Assembly: GCA_002309635.1 (NCBI GenBank)
Contig: DBXO01000017.1
Coordinates: 1,303 to 35,569, forward strand
From: Ruminococcus flavefaciens
GTDB lineage: Bacteria > Bacillota > Clostridia > Oscillospirales > Ruminococcaceae
Reading direction: 5' to 3'
Length of the DNA stretch: 34,267 nt
Numbering within the stretch: the first letter of the stretch is position 1; each line of letters opens with the position of its first letter. Position numbers and translations under genes: made by a program. Shown here in pieces: positions 1 to 7,764 of this stretch. The notes below the pieces were generated by a model. The model had not been told where the DNA came from and made no database searches. It saw nothing but the letters and a program-made list of their open reading frames with translations.

Positions 1-377
1 CCGTCATCAAGCATACTGCTCTCTGTCAGCGTACCGGGAGTCACCACGCGGATAACGTCGCGGACCACTATGCCCTTGGTCTCGGCAGGATCGGTGAGCT
101 GCTCGCAGACAGCTACCTTGAAGCCCATGTCTATGAGCCTTTTTATGTACATATCCGCCGCATGATAGGGTACTCCGCACATGGGAGCCCTTTCCTCAAG
201 TCCGCAGTCCCTGCCCGTAAGGGTCAGCTCCAGTGCCTTGGAAACTACCACCGCGTCGTCAAAGAACATCTCGTAGAAGTCGCCGAGACGGAAGAACAGG
301 ATACAGTCGGTATATTTGTCCTTGACCTCGAAGTACTGCTGCATCATTGGGGATATTTTACTTCTGTCGATTTCCAT
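1..377 (-). CDS. mutS: DNA mismatch repair protein MutS, N-terminal part (runs off the left edge)
   Basis: MutS recognises mismatched bases and starts mismatch repair. Only the first 125 codons are in the window. They cover the mismatch-binding domain I, starting MEIDRSKISPMMQQYFEVK. The mismatch-reading Phe-x-Glu is visible as F34-Y35-E36 in GDFYEMF, followed by the conserved MCGVPYHA and VCEQLTDP segments. The ATG at 377 follows an AAAAGGAG Shine-Dalgarno sequence, which lies at the stop of the upstream membrane-protein gene, so the two are probably cotranscribed. The order miaB, ricA-like, mutS parallels Bacillus ymcB(miaB)-ymcA(ricA)-cotE-mutS. The ATPase domain lies outside the window. 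Identification is secure. Confidence 0.95.
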   Translation of the reverse strand, partial: MEIDRSKISPMMQQYFEVKDKYTDCILFFRLGDFYEMFFDDAVVVSKALELTLTGRDCGLEERAPMCGVPYHAADMYIKRLIDMGFKVAVCEQLTDPAETKGIVVRDVIRVVTPGTLTESSMLDD

Positions 378-392
378 TGGCTTTGCTCCTTT

Positions 393-896
393 TTATCTTT
401 TTTTATCGGCTTTCGTTATGGGTATATGATAATACCTTGCCCAGCATATCAGCTCATCGCAGCCGTCATCGCTCTTGCTCAGCTTTAAGAACGGTTTATC
501 TTCATTTATAAGATTCACGGATTTATTCCTGACAATGCGCATCTCCTGTATATCGGTGGCATGATACTCCCTGCCCTTGGCAGTGACAATATCGCCCCTG
601 ACCTCAGCCTGATTTTTAAAAAACAAAGGGGAAATGACCAGAAGCACGATACCAAGTATCACTACAAACAGCAATAACCCCATAATAGACGCAGACATTG
701 TCCGATAGCCGAAAAACAAAGCGATAATACTTCTTCCGAAGCGTATGAAAACGAATGCCAGAAGACAAATATCAGAAACTATCAGTCCTATCACTTCATC
801 TCTCGGCGGTCTTAACACAAACATACTTCTCGGACGCTCGACAAGCGAAGCATTAAGGGCTTCATTTGCTGCCGAGATATTATCGCTGTATGACAT
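393..896 (-). CDS. Small membrane protein of unknown function
   Basis: I do not recognise this 167-residue protein. The N-terminus is cytosolic-looking. Two hydrophobic segments follow (about residues 37-66, possibly two short passes, and 70-93), then a charged C-terminal domain of about 70 residues with alternating beta-like stretches. That arrangement resembles the membrane-anchored PH-like proteins common in Clostridia, but this is only a resemblance. The ATG at 896 has AAAGGAG eight bases upstream. It lies 37 bp after the RicA-like gene and 15 bp before mutS on the same strand, so it probably belongs to the miaB-mutS transcript. Nothing suggests a role in mismatch repair. Confidence 0.7.
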   Translation of the reverse strand: MSYSDNISAANEALNASLVERPRSMFVLRPPRDEVIGLIVSDICLLAFVFIRFGRSIIALFFGYRTMSASIMGLLLFVVILGIVLLVISPLFFKNQAEVRGDIVTAKGREYHATDIQEMRIVRNKSVNLINEDKPFLKLSKSDDGCDELICWARYYHIPITKADKKR

Positions 897-933
897 GGAT
901 TCAGCTCCTTTTTATCTCATTTCACAGGCAAGC

Positions 934-1341
934 TCAGTGACAGCCGCCGCAGGTAGCGCAGCTTCCTGTACAGCCTGCCTCGGGTATCTGACAGGTGTCG
1001 GGATCCTCGCCGTTTGCGCACATGCTGATTATCTGCTGCATATTCGATACAAGCTTTTCAAGAGCCTGCTGTGCCCCTGTGTAAACTATCATCTTTGGAT
1101 TCTTCATTATCTTCTGATACAGTGACTTGAGCTCTGTATCAAGAGCCTTGATGTTGTCGGAATCGGGCTCCTCTGTCGCCATAGCGCTTCCGAGGTTCAT
1201 GCGGAGGTCCTCAAAGCGGGCTATCTCCTCCTGAAGCTCCTGATCCTCGTCGTTAGCCTGCTTTGCAAGCATGTAGGCTGTGAATCTGTCGTCCTGCTGA
1301 AGTGCCTTTCCAAGCTCTCTTGTCATTTCCATAATATCCAT
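934..1341 (-). CDS. YlbF/YmcA (RicA/RicF) family protein with C-terminal cysteine cluster
   Basis: This 135-residue, mostly helical protein belongs to the YlbF/YmcA family. In Bacillus these proteins form the RicA-RicF-RicT (Y) complex, which binds Fe-S clusters and acts on RNA maturation with RNase Y and on the sporulation, competence and biofilm decisions. Residues 1-105 are the helical core, including FTAYMLAKQANDEDQELQ. The tail has six cysteines (108, 117, 124, 128, 131, 134), the last four as CxxxCxxCxxC, which suits Fe-S ligation. The position between miaB and mutS matches ymcA (ricA) of B. subtilis, so RicA is the more likely orthologue, but RicF cannot be excluded from sequence alone. 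AAGGAG stands nine bases before the ATG at 1341. Confidence 0.85.
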   Translation of the reverse strand: MDIMEMTRELGKALQQDDRFTAYMLAKQANDEDQELQEEIARFEDLRMNLGSAMATEEPDSDNIKALDTELKSLYQKIMKNPKMIVYTGAQQALEKLVSNMQQIISMCANGEDPDTCQIPEAGCTGSCATCGGCH

Positions 1342-1365
1342 TTCTATCTTCTCCTTAAAAAATTT

Positions 1366-2139
1366 TTAATCCAGTTTGATATAGTAATCGAAGTGCAGCC
1401 CCTCCAGCCTTTCACTTCCGCCGTTCTCCTGCGGGATAACGGAATATCCCTCGCTTTCGCTGTCGGAACGGTAAACCGTAGCACAGGGTATATTTATCAT
1501 TTGCTTTTCCTTAAGGAAATCGGCATACTCTGTCTGTTCGGGCATACGCTCCTCAACATGCTCATTTTCTATGAGTTTTCCGTCATCAACAGAGGTGTAT
1601 ACAATATTTACCATGCCCATATAATTCGTAACGACAGCTATCCTGTCGCTTTTTTCCTCATAGCAGACCACCGTATGTCCGCCGCCGAATTCGCCGATTT
1701 TCACAGGTTCGCCCTCCGGCATGAGGGTATATTCCTCCAATACGAAATCAGCCTCGCAGGTGCCGCGCTTAAGGAAAAGCTCGGGTATACCGTCTGCGTC
1801 GACATCGCGGTAGCCGTACTCGATATAGGCAATGCCGTTGTTTTCAGCTGCTGTTTCCTCAAATCTGCTCCTCAGGAACTGCTCATAAATAGCAGGGCTC
1901 ATATCCTTTATGCCCCCTGCAGGCACGTCAGCCTCATGAGTAGTGGGCGGAACGGTCTGAACAGGCACTGTTGTCTTAACAGGCTCTGTCCCGGCTGTGA
2001 CCGCCTCATTCTCCGTGGTATCTGCCGCTGTTGCCGCGGGCACTGTAGTTGTATCGTTATTGGTGCTGCTCTTTTTAGTTTTGTCACAGCCTGCCAGCAC
2101 TAAGGCTGAAATGAATGCTGCTGCGATGATCTTCTTCAT
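1366..2139 (-). CDS. Secreted lipoprotein of unknown function
   Basis: This 257-residue protein starts with a lipoprotein signal peptide: MKKIIAAAF, a hydrophobic core, then lipobox LAGC with the acylated Cys at residue 18. A Thr/Ser/Ala/Pro-rich stretch (about residues 22-75) looks like a spacer from the membrane. The folded part follows, with a DVDADGIPELFL segment (near residue 114) that resembles the Asp-rich loops of FG-GAP or VCBS-type repeats often seen in Ruminococcus lipoproteins. No enzymatic motif was recognised. Its ATG overlaps the miaB stop by 4 bp (ATGA), which indicates translational coupling, and it is followed by the RicA-like gene. It should be attached to the outer face of the cytoplasmic membrane. 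Function unknown. Confidence 0.75.
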   Translation of the reverse strand: MKKIIAAAFISALVLAGCDKTKKSSTNNDTTTVPAATAADTTENEAVTAGTEPVKTTVPVQTVPPTTHEADVPAGGIKDMSPAIYEQFLRSRFEETAAENNGIAYIEYGYRDVDADGIPELFLKRGTCEADFVLEEYTLMPEGEPVKIGEFGGGHTVVCYEEKSDRIAVVTNYMGMVNIVYTSVDDGKLIENEHVEERMPEQTEYADFLKEKQMINIPCATVYRSDSESEGYSVIPQENGGSERLEGLHFDYYIKLD

Positions 2140-3521
2140 TTTAATGCGTTCCTTTCTGCGATCTTTCCCGTAACTGCCCAGTTCATGGCACCTGTTATCT
2201 CAACATTCACGAACTGCCCTATAAGGGAACTGTCTCCCTCAAATTCCACGATTATGAACTCGCTGCTCTTTCCTGTCAGCCAGCCCTCCTTTTTCTTCGA
2301 TACATCGTCCACAAGAACTCTCATGGTCCTGCCGATGAAGCGCTTGTAATGCTCAGTTGAGATCTCACGCTGCACCTCAAGCAGCTTCCTCATGCGTATG
2401 CCCTTTTCCTCCTCGGAAGTACCGTCCGTCATTTCCGCCGCTTTCGTTCCAGAGCGCTTAGAGTAGATGAAAGAGTAGATATTGTCGTACTTCACCTTTT
2501 TCACTATATCAAGGGTCGCGCGGAAGTCCTCGTCGGTCTCGTCGGGGAAGCCTACGATAAGGTCGGTGGTAAGAGAAAAATCAGGGTCGCGGCTGCGGAT
2601 ACAATCAACTATTTTCAGATAGTCATCAACAGTGTAGCGGCGGTTCATGCGGGCAAGAACGTCCGTGCTGCCGCTCTGTACCGGCAGATGAAGGTGCTTT
2701 GCCGCCTTTTCGCAGTCGAATATGGCGTCAATGAGCTCCTCCGACGCGTCCTTGGGGTGTGAAGACATGAAACGTATCCAGAAGTCGCCCTCTATCCTGT
2801 TAAGCTCGCGCAGGAGCTGCGGAAAGCTCATTTCGCCTCCGAGGTCGTTGCCGTAGGAGTTCACGTTCTGTCCGAGAAGCATTATCTCCTTGTAGCCCTC
2901 GCTCACAAGCTGCCGCACCTCGGCGATTATGTCCCCGGGACGGCGGCTGCGCTCCCGTCCGCGTACATAGGGGACTATGCAGTAGGTACAGAAGTTGTTG
3001 CAGCCGAACATTATCGGCACTGAAGCCTTGAAGCTGCTGCTGCGGACCTGCTCCGCAGCCTCTGAGAAGTCGTCATATTCAGCTATATCAGCAGTAAATC
3101 CGCCGCCTCTGAGAGCTTCGAGAAGAAGCTTCGGCAAAGCACTGAGCGCGGAGGTGCCCATGACGAAATCCACCTGCGGATAGGACTTCTTTATCTTTTC
3201 GGCAACATGGCTCTGAGCGGTCATGCAGCCTGCTATTCCGATGATAAGGGACGGTCTGAGCTCCTTGAGCTTCTTCATGCTGCCCACTATGCCGAACACT
3301 CTGTCCTCGGCGTTTTCGCGCACGGCACAGGTGTTGAGTATTATGAGGTCGGCTTTATGCTCGTCCTCCGTAAAGGTGTAGCCCATTTTTCTGAGCAGAC
3401 CCTGTATCTTTTCTCCGTCGGAAACATTCAGCTGACAGCCGAAGCTCCTGACATATGCTTTTCGGGGACTGCTGCCCAATAAGCCGTTTATTTCGCCGAT
3501 AACAGCGGTATTGTCCTTCAA
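2136..3521 (-). CDS. miaB: tRNA-2-methylthio-N6-dimethylallyladenosine synthase MiaB
   Basis: MiaB is a radical-SAM methylthiotransferase that adds a methylthio group to i6A37 of tRNAs reading UNN codons. All three parts are visible in the 461 residues. The N-terminal UPF0004 domain has three cluster-binding Cys in SFGCQLN, LNTCAVRE and IAGCMTAQ. The radical-SAM domain has the CxxxCxxC signature in GCNNFCTYCIVPYVRGRERSR. A C-terminal TRAM domain spans about residues 385-450. The start is TTG at 3521, preceded by GGCGAGG nine bases upstream; no in-frame ATG fits the conserved N-terminus better. It is the first gene of the miaB-mutS operon and has a good promoter at 3561-3589. Confidence 0.96.
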   Translation of the reverse strand: MKDNTAVIGEINGLLGSSPRKAYVRSFGCQLNVSDGEKIQGLLRKMGYTFTEDEHKADLIILNTCAVRENAEDRVFGIVGSMKKLKELRPSLIIGIAGCMTAQSHVAEKIKKSYPQVDFVMGTSALSALPKLLLEALRGGGFTADIAEYDDFSEAAEQVRSSSFKASVPIMFGCNNFCTYCIVPYVRGRERSRRPGDIIAEVRQLVSEGYKEIMLLGQNVNSYGNDLGGEMSFPQLLRELNRIEGDFWIRFMSSHPKDASEELIDAIFDCEKAAKHLHLPVQSGSTDVLARMNRRYTVDDYLKIVDCIRSRDPDFSLTTDLIVGFPDETDEDFRATLDIVKKVKYDNIYSFIYSKRSGTKAAEMTDGTSEEEKGIRMRKLLEVQREISTEHYKRFIGRTMRVLVDDVSKKKEGWLTGKSSEFIIVEFEGDSSLIGQFVNVEITGAMNWAVTGKIAERNALK

Positions 3522-3560
3522 TTCGCAGAACCTCGCCTTCCAAAAATCCTGTAATAATAA

Positions 3561-3589
3561 ATTATACCATATTATATGTTATAATGCAA
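3561..3589 (-). promoter_or_regulatory. Sigma-A promoter of the miaB-mutS operon
   Basis: Read on the minus strand, TTGCAT (3584-3589) and a perfect TATAAT (3561-3566) are separated by 17 bp. The -10 lies about 40 bp upstream of the miaB TTG start. Confidence 0.7.
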
Positions 3590-3685
3590 GTGCAGATTTG
3601 CCGGACGCAACACACGGGCTTTTTGGGATATGAATGAAAAAAATTCTGCTTTTTTGATTTTTTTCAATCAATAATTAAGATTTTG

Positions 3686-3694
3686 TGGTATAAT
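3686..3694 (+). promoter_or_regulatory. Extended -10 promoter for the metallo-hydrolase lipoprotein gene
   Basis: TGG followed directly by TATAAT (3689-3694) forms an extended -10 element about 48 bp before the ATG at 3742. I see no good -35 hexamer at 16-18 bp, which is tolerable for extended -10 promoters. Confidence 0.5.
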
Positions 3695-3741
3695 ATATAT
3701 TAAGAAGTGTATATATGCACTTGAGAAAAGGAGAATACAAT

Positions 3742-4593
3742 ATGAAAATATTCAGAAGAACAGCAGCCCTCCTGCTTACAGCTGCTATAGCGGCTGTATC
3801 GCTTTTCTCCTGCAATGAGAAGCAGAGCTCCGCAGGAACAGGCGAACTCAAAGTGACCTTTATCGACACCGGAAAGGCTGACGCAATGCTCCTGCAGTCC
3901 GAGACCGCAAACGTGGTCATTGACTGCGGCGAAAAGGGAGACGGAAAGAAAATATGCAAACTTCTCGAGGAGAGCGAGACTGACACCATAGACTACCTCA
4001 TAATCACTCATTTCGACAAGGACCACGTGGGCGGAGCTGCCAAGCTCATTAAGAGCTTCAACGTAAGGAACGTGCTCACCCCCAACTACGACGGAACTGT
4101 CGATGAATACGAAAAGTACAAAAGCGCTCTTGCGGAAAAATCCATAACTCCAATGAAGCTGACCGAGGACGTTTCCTTTACCCTCGACGGCATAGACTAT
4201 ACCGTGTATGCGCCGAAAAAGACATTTTACGGTGAAAATGACGAAAACGATTTCTCCCTCGTCACAAAGGTGGTACATAACAAGAATACTCTCCTCTTTA
4301 CAGGCGACGCTATGGAACAGAGACTGGACGAGATAATGGATATCGGCACCTGCACTCTGCTCAAGGTGCCGTATCACGGCAGAAAGCTTGACAACATCGC
4401 CGAATTCCTGAACGCCGTAAAGCCCAAATGCTGCGTGGTATGCACTTCCTCGGGCGAATTTTCGGGAAAGATCCAGGAGGCTCTCAAAAAGACGGGAGCA
4501 GCTACCTATGCTACCTGCTTCAACGGTAACATTACCGCAGTCAGCGACGGCAAGCAGATAAAAATTGATACTGAAAAAGGGTCATCTTTGTGA
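3742..4593 (+). CDS. Lipoprotein metallo-beta-lactamase-fold hydrolase, ComEC C-terminal-domain-like
   Basis: This is a predicted 283-residue extracytoplasmic metal-dependent hydrolase. The start is ATG 3742 because AAAAGGAG lies just upstream; an upstream in-frame extension to 3715 has no such signal. Residues 1-27 are a lipoprotein signal peptide ending in the lipobox LFSC. The metallo-beta-lactamase core follows, with FIDTGKADAMLL, then the metal-binding THFDKDHVGG (HxxxDH type), FTGDAMEQ and LLKVPYHGRK. This pattern is typical of the nuclease-like domain of ComEC/Rec2, but the ComEC membrane domain is absent. The substrate is unknown; a nuclease or phosphodiesterase role is a family-level guess. 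The next gene has its own promoter, so this one is probably monocistronic. Confidence 0.85.
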   Translation: MKIFRRTAALLLTAAIAAVSLFSCNEKQSSAGTGELKVTFIDTGKADAMLLQSETANVVIDCGEKGDGKKICKLLEESETDTIDYLIITHFDKDHVGGAAKLIKSFNVRNVLTPNYDGTVDEYEKYKSALAEKSITPMKLTEDVSFTLDGIDYTVYAPKKTFYGENDENDFSLVTKVVHNKNTLLFTGDAMEQRLDEIMDIGTCTLLKVPYHGRKLDNIAEFLNAVKPKCCVVCTSSGEFSGKIQEALKKTGAATYATCFNGNITAVSDGKQIKIDTEKGSSL

Positions 4594-4641
4594 TGATTCA
4601 CAAAATCAAGCAGACATCCAGCGCTTTTTTGTTATCTTTTA

Positions 4642-4670
4642 TTGACATATCCCTGCTTAAATGATATAAT
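4642..4670 (+). promoter_or_regulatory. Consensus sigma-A promoter for the Cache-GGDEF gene
   Basis: Perfect TTGACA (4642-4647) and perfect TATAAT (4665-4670) are separated by 17 bp, 53 bp upstream of the ATG at 4724. Confidence 0.85.
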
Positions 4671-4723
4671 CTTCATATAGCTTGATTTGATAAATATATC
4701 ATTTTATTACAGGGGGATAAAAT

Positions 4724-6106
4724 ATGAGCAAACAGGAAAAACGGATCAGAACAAGCAAGCGCAACTTCATTATTGCACTCGCTCTGCTGCTGCTCACAAA
4801 CATTCTTATGGCTATGACTCTTACCACGCTCGCCAAAAAGAACCTGCGTGAGCAGATAGACCAGCGTATGCTGGATATCGCCAATACTGCGGCTTATATG
4901 CTGAACGGAGACGAGATAAAGCTCCTCGAGAAGGAGGACGAGGGCACAGAAAGCTATACCCGCGCCCTTGATACCCTCCGCGCATTTCAGGAAAACATAC
5001 AGCTCGACTATATCTACGGTATAAGAAAGCAGCCTGACGGTTCCTTTACCTTTACCATTGACCCTACTGTTGAGGACCCTGGTGAATTCGGTTCGCCCAT
5101 CGTTACCACCGACGCGCTTGTCAGCGCTTCCAAAGGTGTAGCTGCTGTCGATAAGAAGTCTTACACGGACAAATGGGGACGTTTCTATTCGGCATACAGC
5201 CCTGTTTTTGATTCAGACGGCGGCATCGCAGGCATAGTCGGTGTTGACTTCAACGCTAACTGGTTAGAAAATAAGCTCAGCAATCACACGGTAATATCCA
5301 TAGTTATCCTTATGGCAGCTCTTACCGTGGGAATCGTGCTGGCATTCGTCATAATGTCCCAGAACAGACGGCGTTTTGCGGCTATGATGAAGGAAATAGA
5401 TCAGCTTGACGCCGCTACCGACAAGATCAACGATACTATACTGAAAACCTCAATAAAGAAGCTGGACTTCCTCCCCCAGAGCGAGAGTGCTCTCCTCCAA
5501 ACGCTGGCAGACGGCGAGAAGAACAGGCAGTCATCATTCGATGATGAATATGAGGAGGTAACCTCAAACCTTCAGGCAGTCTGCAAGAAGCTTGATAAAT
5601 ATGTGAAGTTCGTCGATTCAAATATGTACAAGGACAATCTGACGAATACTCTCAACAAAGCTGCCTACAAGAATGCGATACATGCTCTGGACGCGGATAT
5701 CAAGGAAAGTAACCCCTTATTCTCCGTGGCATTCTTCGACCTTATCGGTCTGAACAGCATCAACGCCCACTATGGCTTTGAAGCCGGCGACGAGCTTATG
5801 TTCCACTCGGCAAGGCTGCTGAAAAAGGTCTTCGGAAACGACAATATCTTCCGTGTTGCAGGCGATGAGTTCATCGCCATAATGAAGGACAAGGGGGTCC
5901 TGGATATGGAGGATCTGTTCGCAGAACTTGACAAGGAGCTGAAAGAGTTCAACAGCAGCAAAAAAGTGGCTCATGGGCTTGGCATATCCAAGGGCGCAAA
6001 TACCTACAAGCCCGAGGAGCATGATAGTTACCGCCATGTATTCATGGTGGCGCGTGAGAACATGAAGAAGGATAAGGAACTCTATTATGAGAGCCTTAAG
6101 AAATAA
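4724..6106 (+). CDS. Membrane Cache-sensor GGDEF-domain protein (putative diguanylate cyclase, altered signature)
   Basis: This 460-residue signalling protein has TM1 at about residues 14-36. An extracytoplasmic Cache sensor follows (about 37-185, with the typical KWGRFYSAYSPVFDSDGGIAG segment), then TM2 at about 189-210, a helical linker, and a GGDEF domain from about residue 300. Diguanylate cyclases make c-di-GMP from two GTP. The metal-binding Asp339 and the guanine-contacting Asn347 and Asp356 (PleD-type positions) are kept. The signature reads A379-G-D-E-F instead of GGDEF, the usual Lys in FK is Asn344, and the RxxD inhibitory site is missing. Activity is therefore uncertain; it could be a weak cyclase or a GTP/c-di-GMP sensor. 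A perfect promoter lies upstream and a terminator follows. Confidence 0.85.
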   Translation: MSKQEKRIRTSKRNFIIALALLLLTNILMAMTLTTLAKKNLREQIDQRMLDIANTAAYMLNGDEIKLLEKEDEGTESYTRALDTLRAFQENIQLDYIYGIRKQPDGSFTFTIDPTVEDPGEFGSPIVTTDALVSASKGVAAVDKKSYTDKWGRFYSAYSPVFDSDGGIAGIVGVDFNANWLENKLSNHTVISIVILMAALTVGIVLAFVIMSQNRRRFAAMMKEIDQLDAATDKINDTILKTSIKKLDFLPQSESALLQTLADGEKNRQSSFDDEYEEVTSNLQAVCKKLDKYVKFVDSNMYKDNLTNTLNKAAYKNAIHALDADIKESNPLFSVAFFDLIGLNSINAHYGFEAGDELMFHSARLLKKVFGNDNIFRVAGDEFIAIMKDKGVLDMEDLFAELDKELKEFNSSKKVAHGLGISKGANTYKPEEHDSYRHVFMVARENMKKDKELYYESLKK

Positions 6107-6115
6107 TAAACAACT

Positions 6116-6177
6116 CTCAATTTATCGCCTTATGGCGGTAAATTGAGATCTGTCCGCGAAAGCGGACACTTTTTTTA
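6116..6177 (+). terminator. Tandem hairpins ending the Cache-GGDEF transcript
   Basis: A 14-bp stem (6116-6129 with 6134-6147, one G-U pair) is followed by a second stem: GTCCGC (6152-6157), GAAA loop, GCGGAC (6162-6167). A run of T residues (6170-6177) comes next. The second hairpin with its GNRA loop is a textbook intrinsic terminator. The rest of the gap up to purA (6178-6302) shows no gene. Confidence 0.85.
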
Positions 6178-6302
6178 TCCTCTGTTCTTTATTTTTCCTT
6201 ATTTATCCCCTCAAACAGCAGGATAAAGGAGCTTTACCCCGCTATCAGTCAAAACCTGCATTACACAAGCTTTTTTGCGGCGCATTTTAGCAATTCTAAC
6301 TG

Positions 6303-6331
6303 TTGATTTTTCTATTTCAATATGTTATAAT
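6303..6331 (+). promoter_or_regulatory. Sigma-A promoter and structured leader of purA
   Basis: TTGATT (6303-6308) and TATAAT (6326-6331) are 17 bp apart. The leader that follows can fold GGCGGT (6353-6358) with ACCGCC (6366-6371), flanked by GTGC/GCAC (6343-6346, 6373-6376). It does not match a purine or PRPP riboswitch that I recognise. Confidence 0.75.
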
Positions 6332-6405
6332 GTATTGTAAGCGTGCTTTTTTGGCGGTTACAGGTACCGCCCGCACAAATAATTATTATGAAAAGAGGAA
6401 CACAA

Positions 6406-7683
6406 ATGCCTGCAAATATTGTAGTCGGAACTCAATGGGGAGACGAAGGAAAAGGCAAGATCATCGATATCCTTGCTTCCCGTGCAGATGTTGTTGTCCG
6501 TTCTCAGGGCGGTAACAACGCCGGACACACAGTAGTAAACAATGGTGAAGTCTATAAGCTCCACCTCGTACCATCGGGTATACTCTACCCCAACGCCCTC
6601 AACCTTATCGGTGCAGGTGTTGTCCTTGATCCGAAGGACTTCATCAGTGAGCTTGACAACCTCGAGTCAAGAGGTATCAGGACTGTCGGCCACCTTAAGG
6701 TAGACCCCCGCGCTCAGATCGTTATGCCCTGGCATATCGCTCTCGACGGCCTCTCTGAGGCTTTCCGCGGCGGCAAGGACATCGGTACTACAAAAAGAGG
6801 CATAGGACCTACATATATGGATAAATACGAGCGCTGCGGAATCCGTATGTACGACCTCGTTCACCCCGAGGTACTTGCAGAAAAGATCAAGTCCACAGGC
6901 AAGCTCAAAAACGAGATAATCACCAAGGTATACGGCGGCGAGGCTTTCGACCTTGACGCTGTCACAAAGGAGTACACCGAGTACGGCAAGCGCCTCCTCC
7001 CCTACATGGACGACGTTTCCGTTCTTACCTTTGAGGCTCACAAGGCAGGCAAGACCATCATGTTCGAGGGCGCTCAGGCTACTCTCCTCGATATCGACTT
7101 CGGTACCTATCCCTATGTTACATCTTCACACCCGCTTTCAGCAGGCGTATGCGTAGGTACAGGCGTAGGTCCCAAGGTGATTACCAACATCATCGGCGTT
7201 GCAAAGGCTTATACCACACGTGTGGGAAAGGGGCCCTTCCCCACAGAGCTTGACGACGCTACAGGCGATCAGATCAGAAACGTAGGCGGCGAGTTCGGTA
7301 CCACAACAGGCAGACCGAGAAGAACCGGCTGGTTCGACGCTGTTATAGTCCGCCACTCTGTAAGAGTAAACGGCCTTGACAGCCTTGCTATCAATAAGCT
7401 GGATACTCTCGCAAATATAGATACTCTCAAAATGTGCGTGGCTTACAAAAAGCCCGACGGCAGCGTAATCAAGGAATTCCCACCCACGCTTGAGGAGCTT
7501 GAGGGCTGCGAGCCTATCTATGAAGAATTCCCGGGATTCACAGAGGATATCTCAAAGTGCGCAAGCTTTGACGAGCTTCCCGCAAACTGCAAGAGCTATA
7601 TAGCCCGCCTCGAAGAACTGGTAGGCTGCCATGTAAGCATGGTCGGCATCGGTCCCGACAGAGCGCAGATCCTTGAAAGATAA
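6406..7683 (+). CDS. purA: Adenylosuccinate synthetase PurA
   Basis: PurA makes adenylosuccinate from IMP, aspartate and GTP, the first committed step to AMP. The 425 residues match the full family length. The N-terminal P-loop is GTQWGDEGKGK, followed by GGNNAGHTVV, then GTTKRGIGPTYMDK and TTTGRPRRTGWFD. The start is ATG 6406, twelve nucleotides after AGAGGA and directly before the conserved ANIVVGTQWG. An in-frame upstream ATG at 6343 would add 21 non-conserved residues and would fall within the leader structure. It has its own promoter and a hairpin after the stop, so it appears monocistronic. Confidence 0.97.
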   Translation: MPANIVVGTQWGDEGKGKIIDILASRADVVVRSQGGNNAGHTVVNNGEVYKLHLVPSGILYPNALNLIGAGVVLDPKDFISELDNLESRGIRTVGHLKVDPRAQIVMPWHIALDGLSEAFRGGKDIGTTKRGIGPTYMDKYERCGIRMYDLVHPEVLAEKIKSTGKLKNEIITKVYGGEAFDLDAVTKEYTEYGKRLLPYMDDVSVLTFEAHKAGKTIMFEGAQATLLDIDFGTYPYVTSSHPLSAGVCVGTGVGPKVITNIIGVAKAYTTRVGKGPFPTELDDATGDQIRNVGGEFGTTTGRPRRTGWFDAVIVRHSVRVNGLDSLAINKLDTLANIDTLKMCVAYKKPDGSVIKEFPPTLEELEGCEPIYEEFPGFTEDISKCASFDELPANCKSYIARLEELVGCHVSMVGIGPDRAQILER

Positions 7684-7701
7684 GCAATAACATATGCGAT
7701 C

Positions 7702-7725
7702 AGCCGCTTCGGCGGCTGTTTGCTT
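7702..7725 (+). terminator. Hairpin after purA
   Basis: AGCCGC (7702-7707), TTCG loop and GCGGCT (7712-7717) form a very stable UUCG hairpin. The following GTTTGCTT is only moderately T-rich, so termination may be incomplete. Confidence 0.6.
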
Positions 7726-7764
7726 ATAAAAATATCAATAATAATATACAAGGGGGAACCATTT

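Noticed and set aside
1393..2103. Long plus-strand open frame opposite the lipoprotein gene
   Set aside because: It is antisense to a gene with a clear signal peptide, lipobox and operon context, and its translation resembles no protein family.
6211..6285. 24-codon minus-strand open frame between the Cache-GGDEF gene and purA
   Set aside because: It has no Shine-Dalgarno and no recognisable sequence.
6332..6405. Possible riboswitch in the purA leader
   Set aside because: Only a simple hairpin is present, without the conserved core of a purine or other known riboswitch.
7720..7747. TTGCTT and TAATAT as a promoter for the first dockerin gene
   Set aside because: Transcription would start inside the Shine-Dalgarno sequence and the -35 overlaps the purA terminator.
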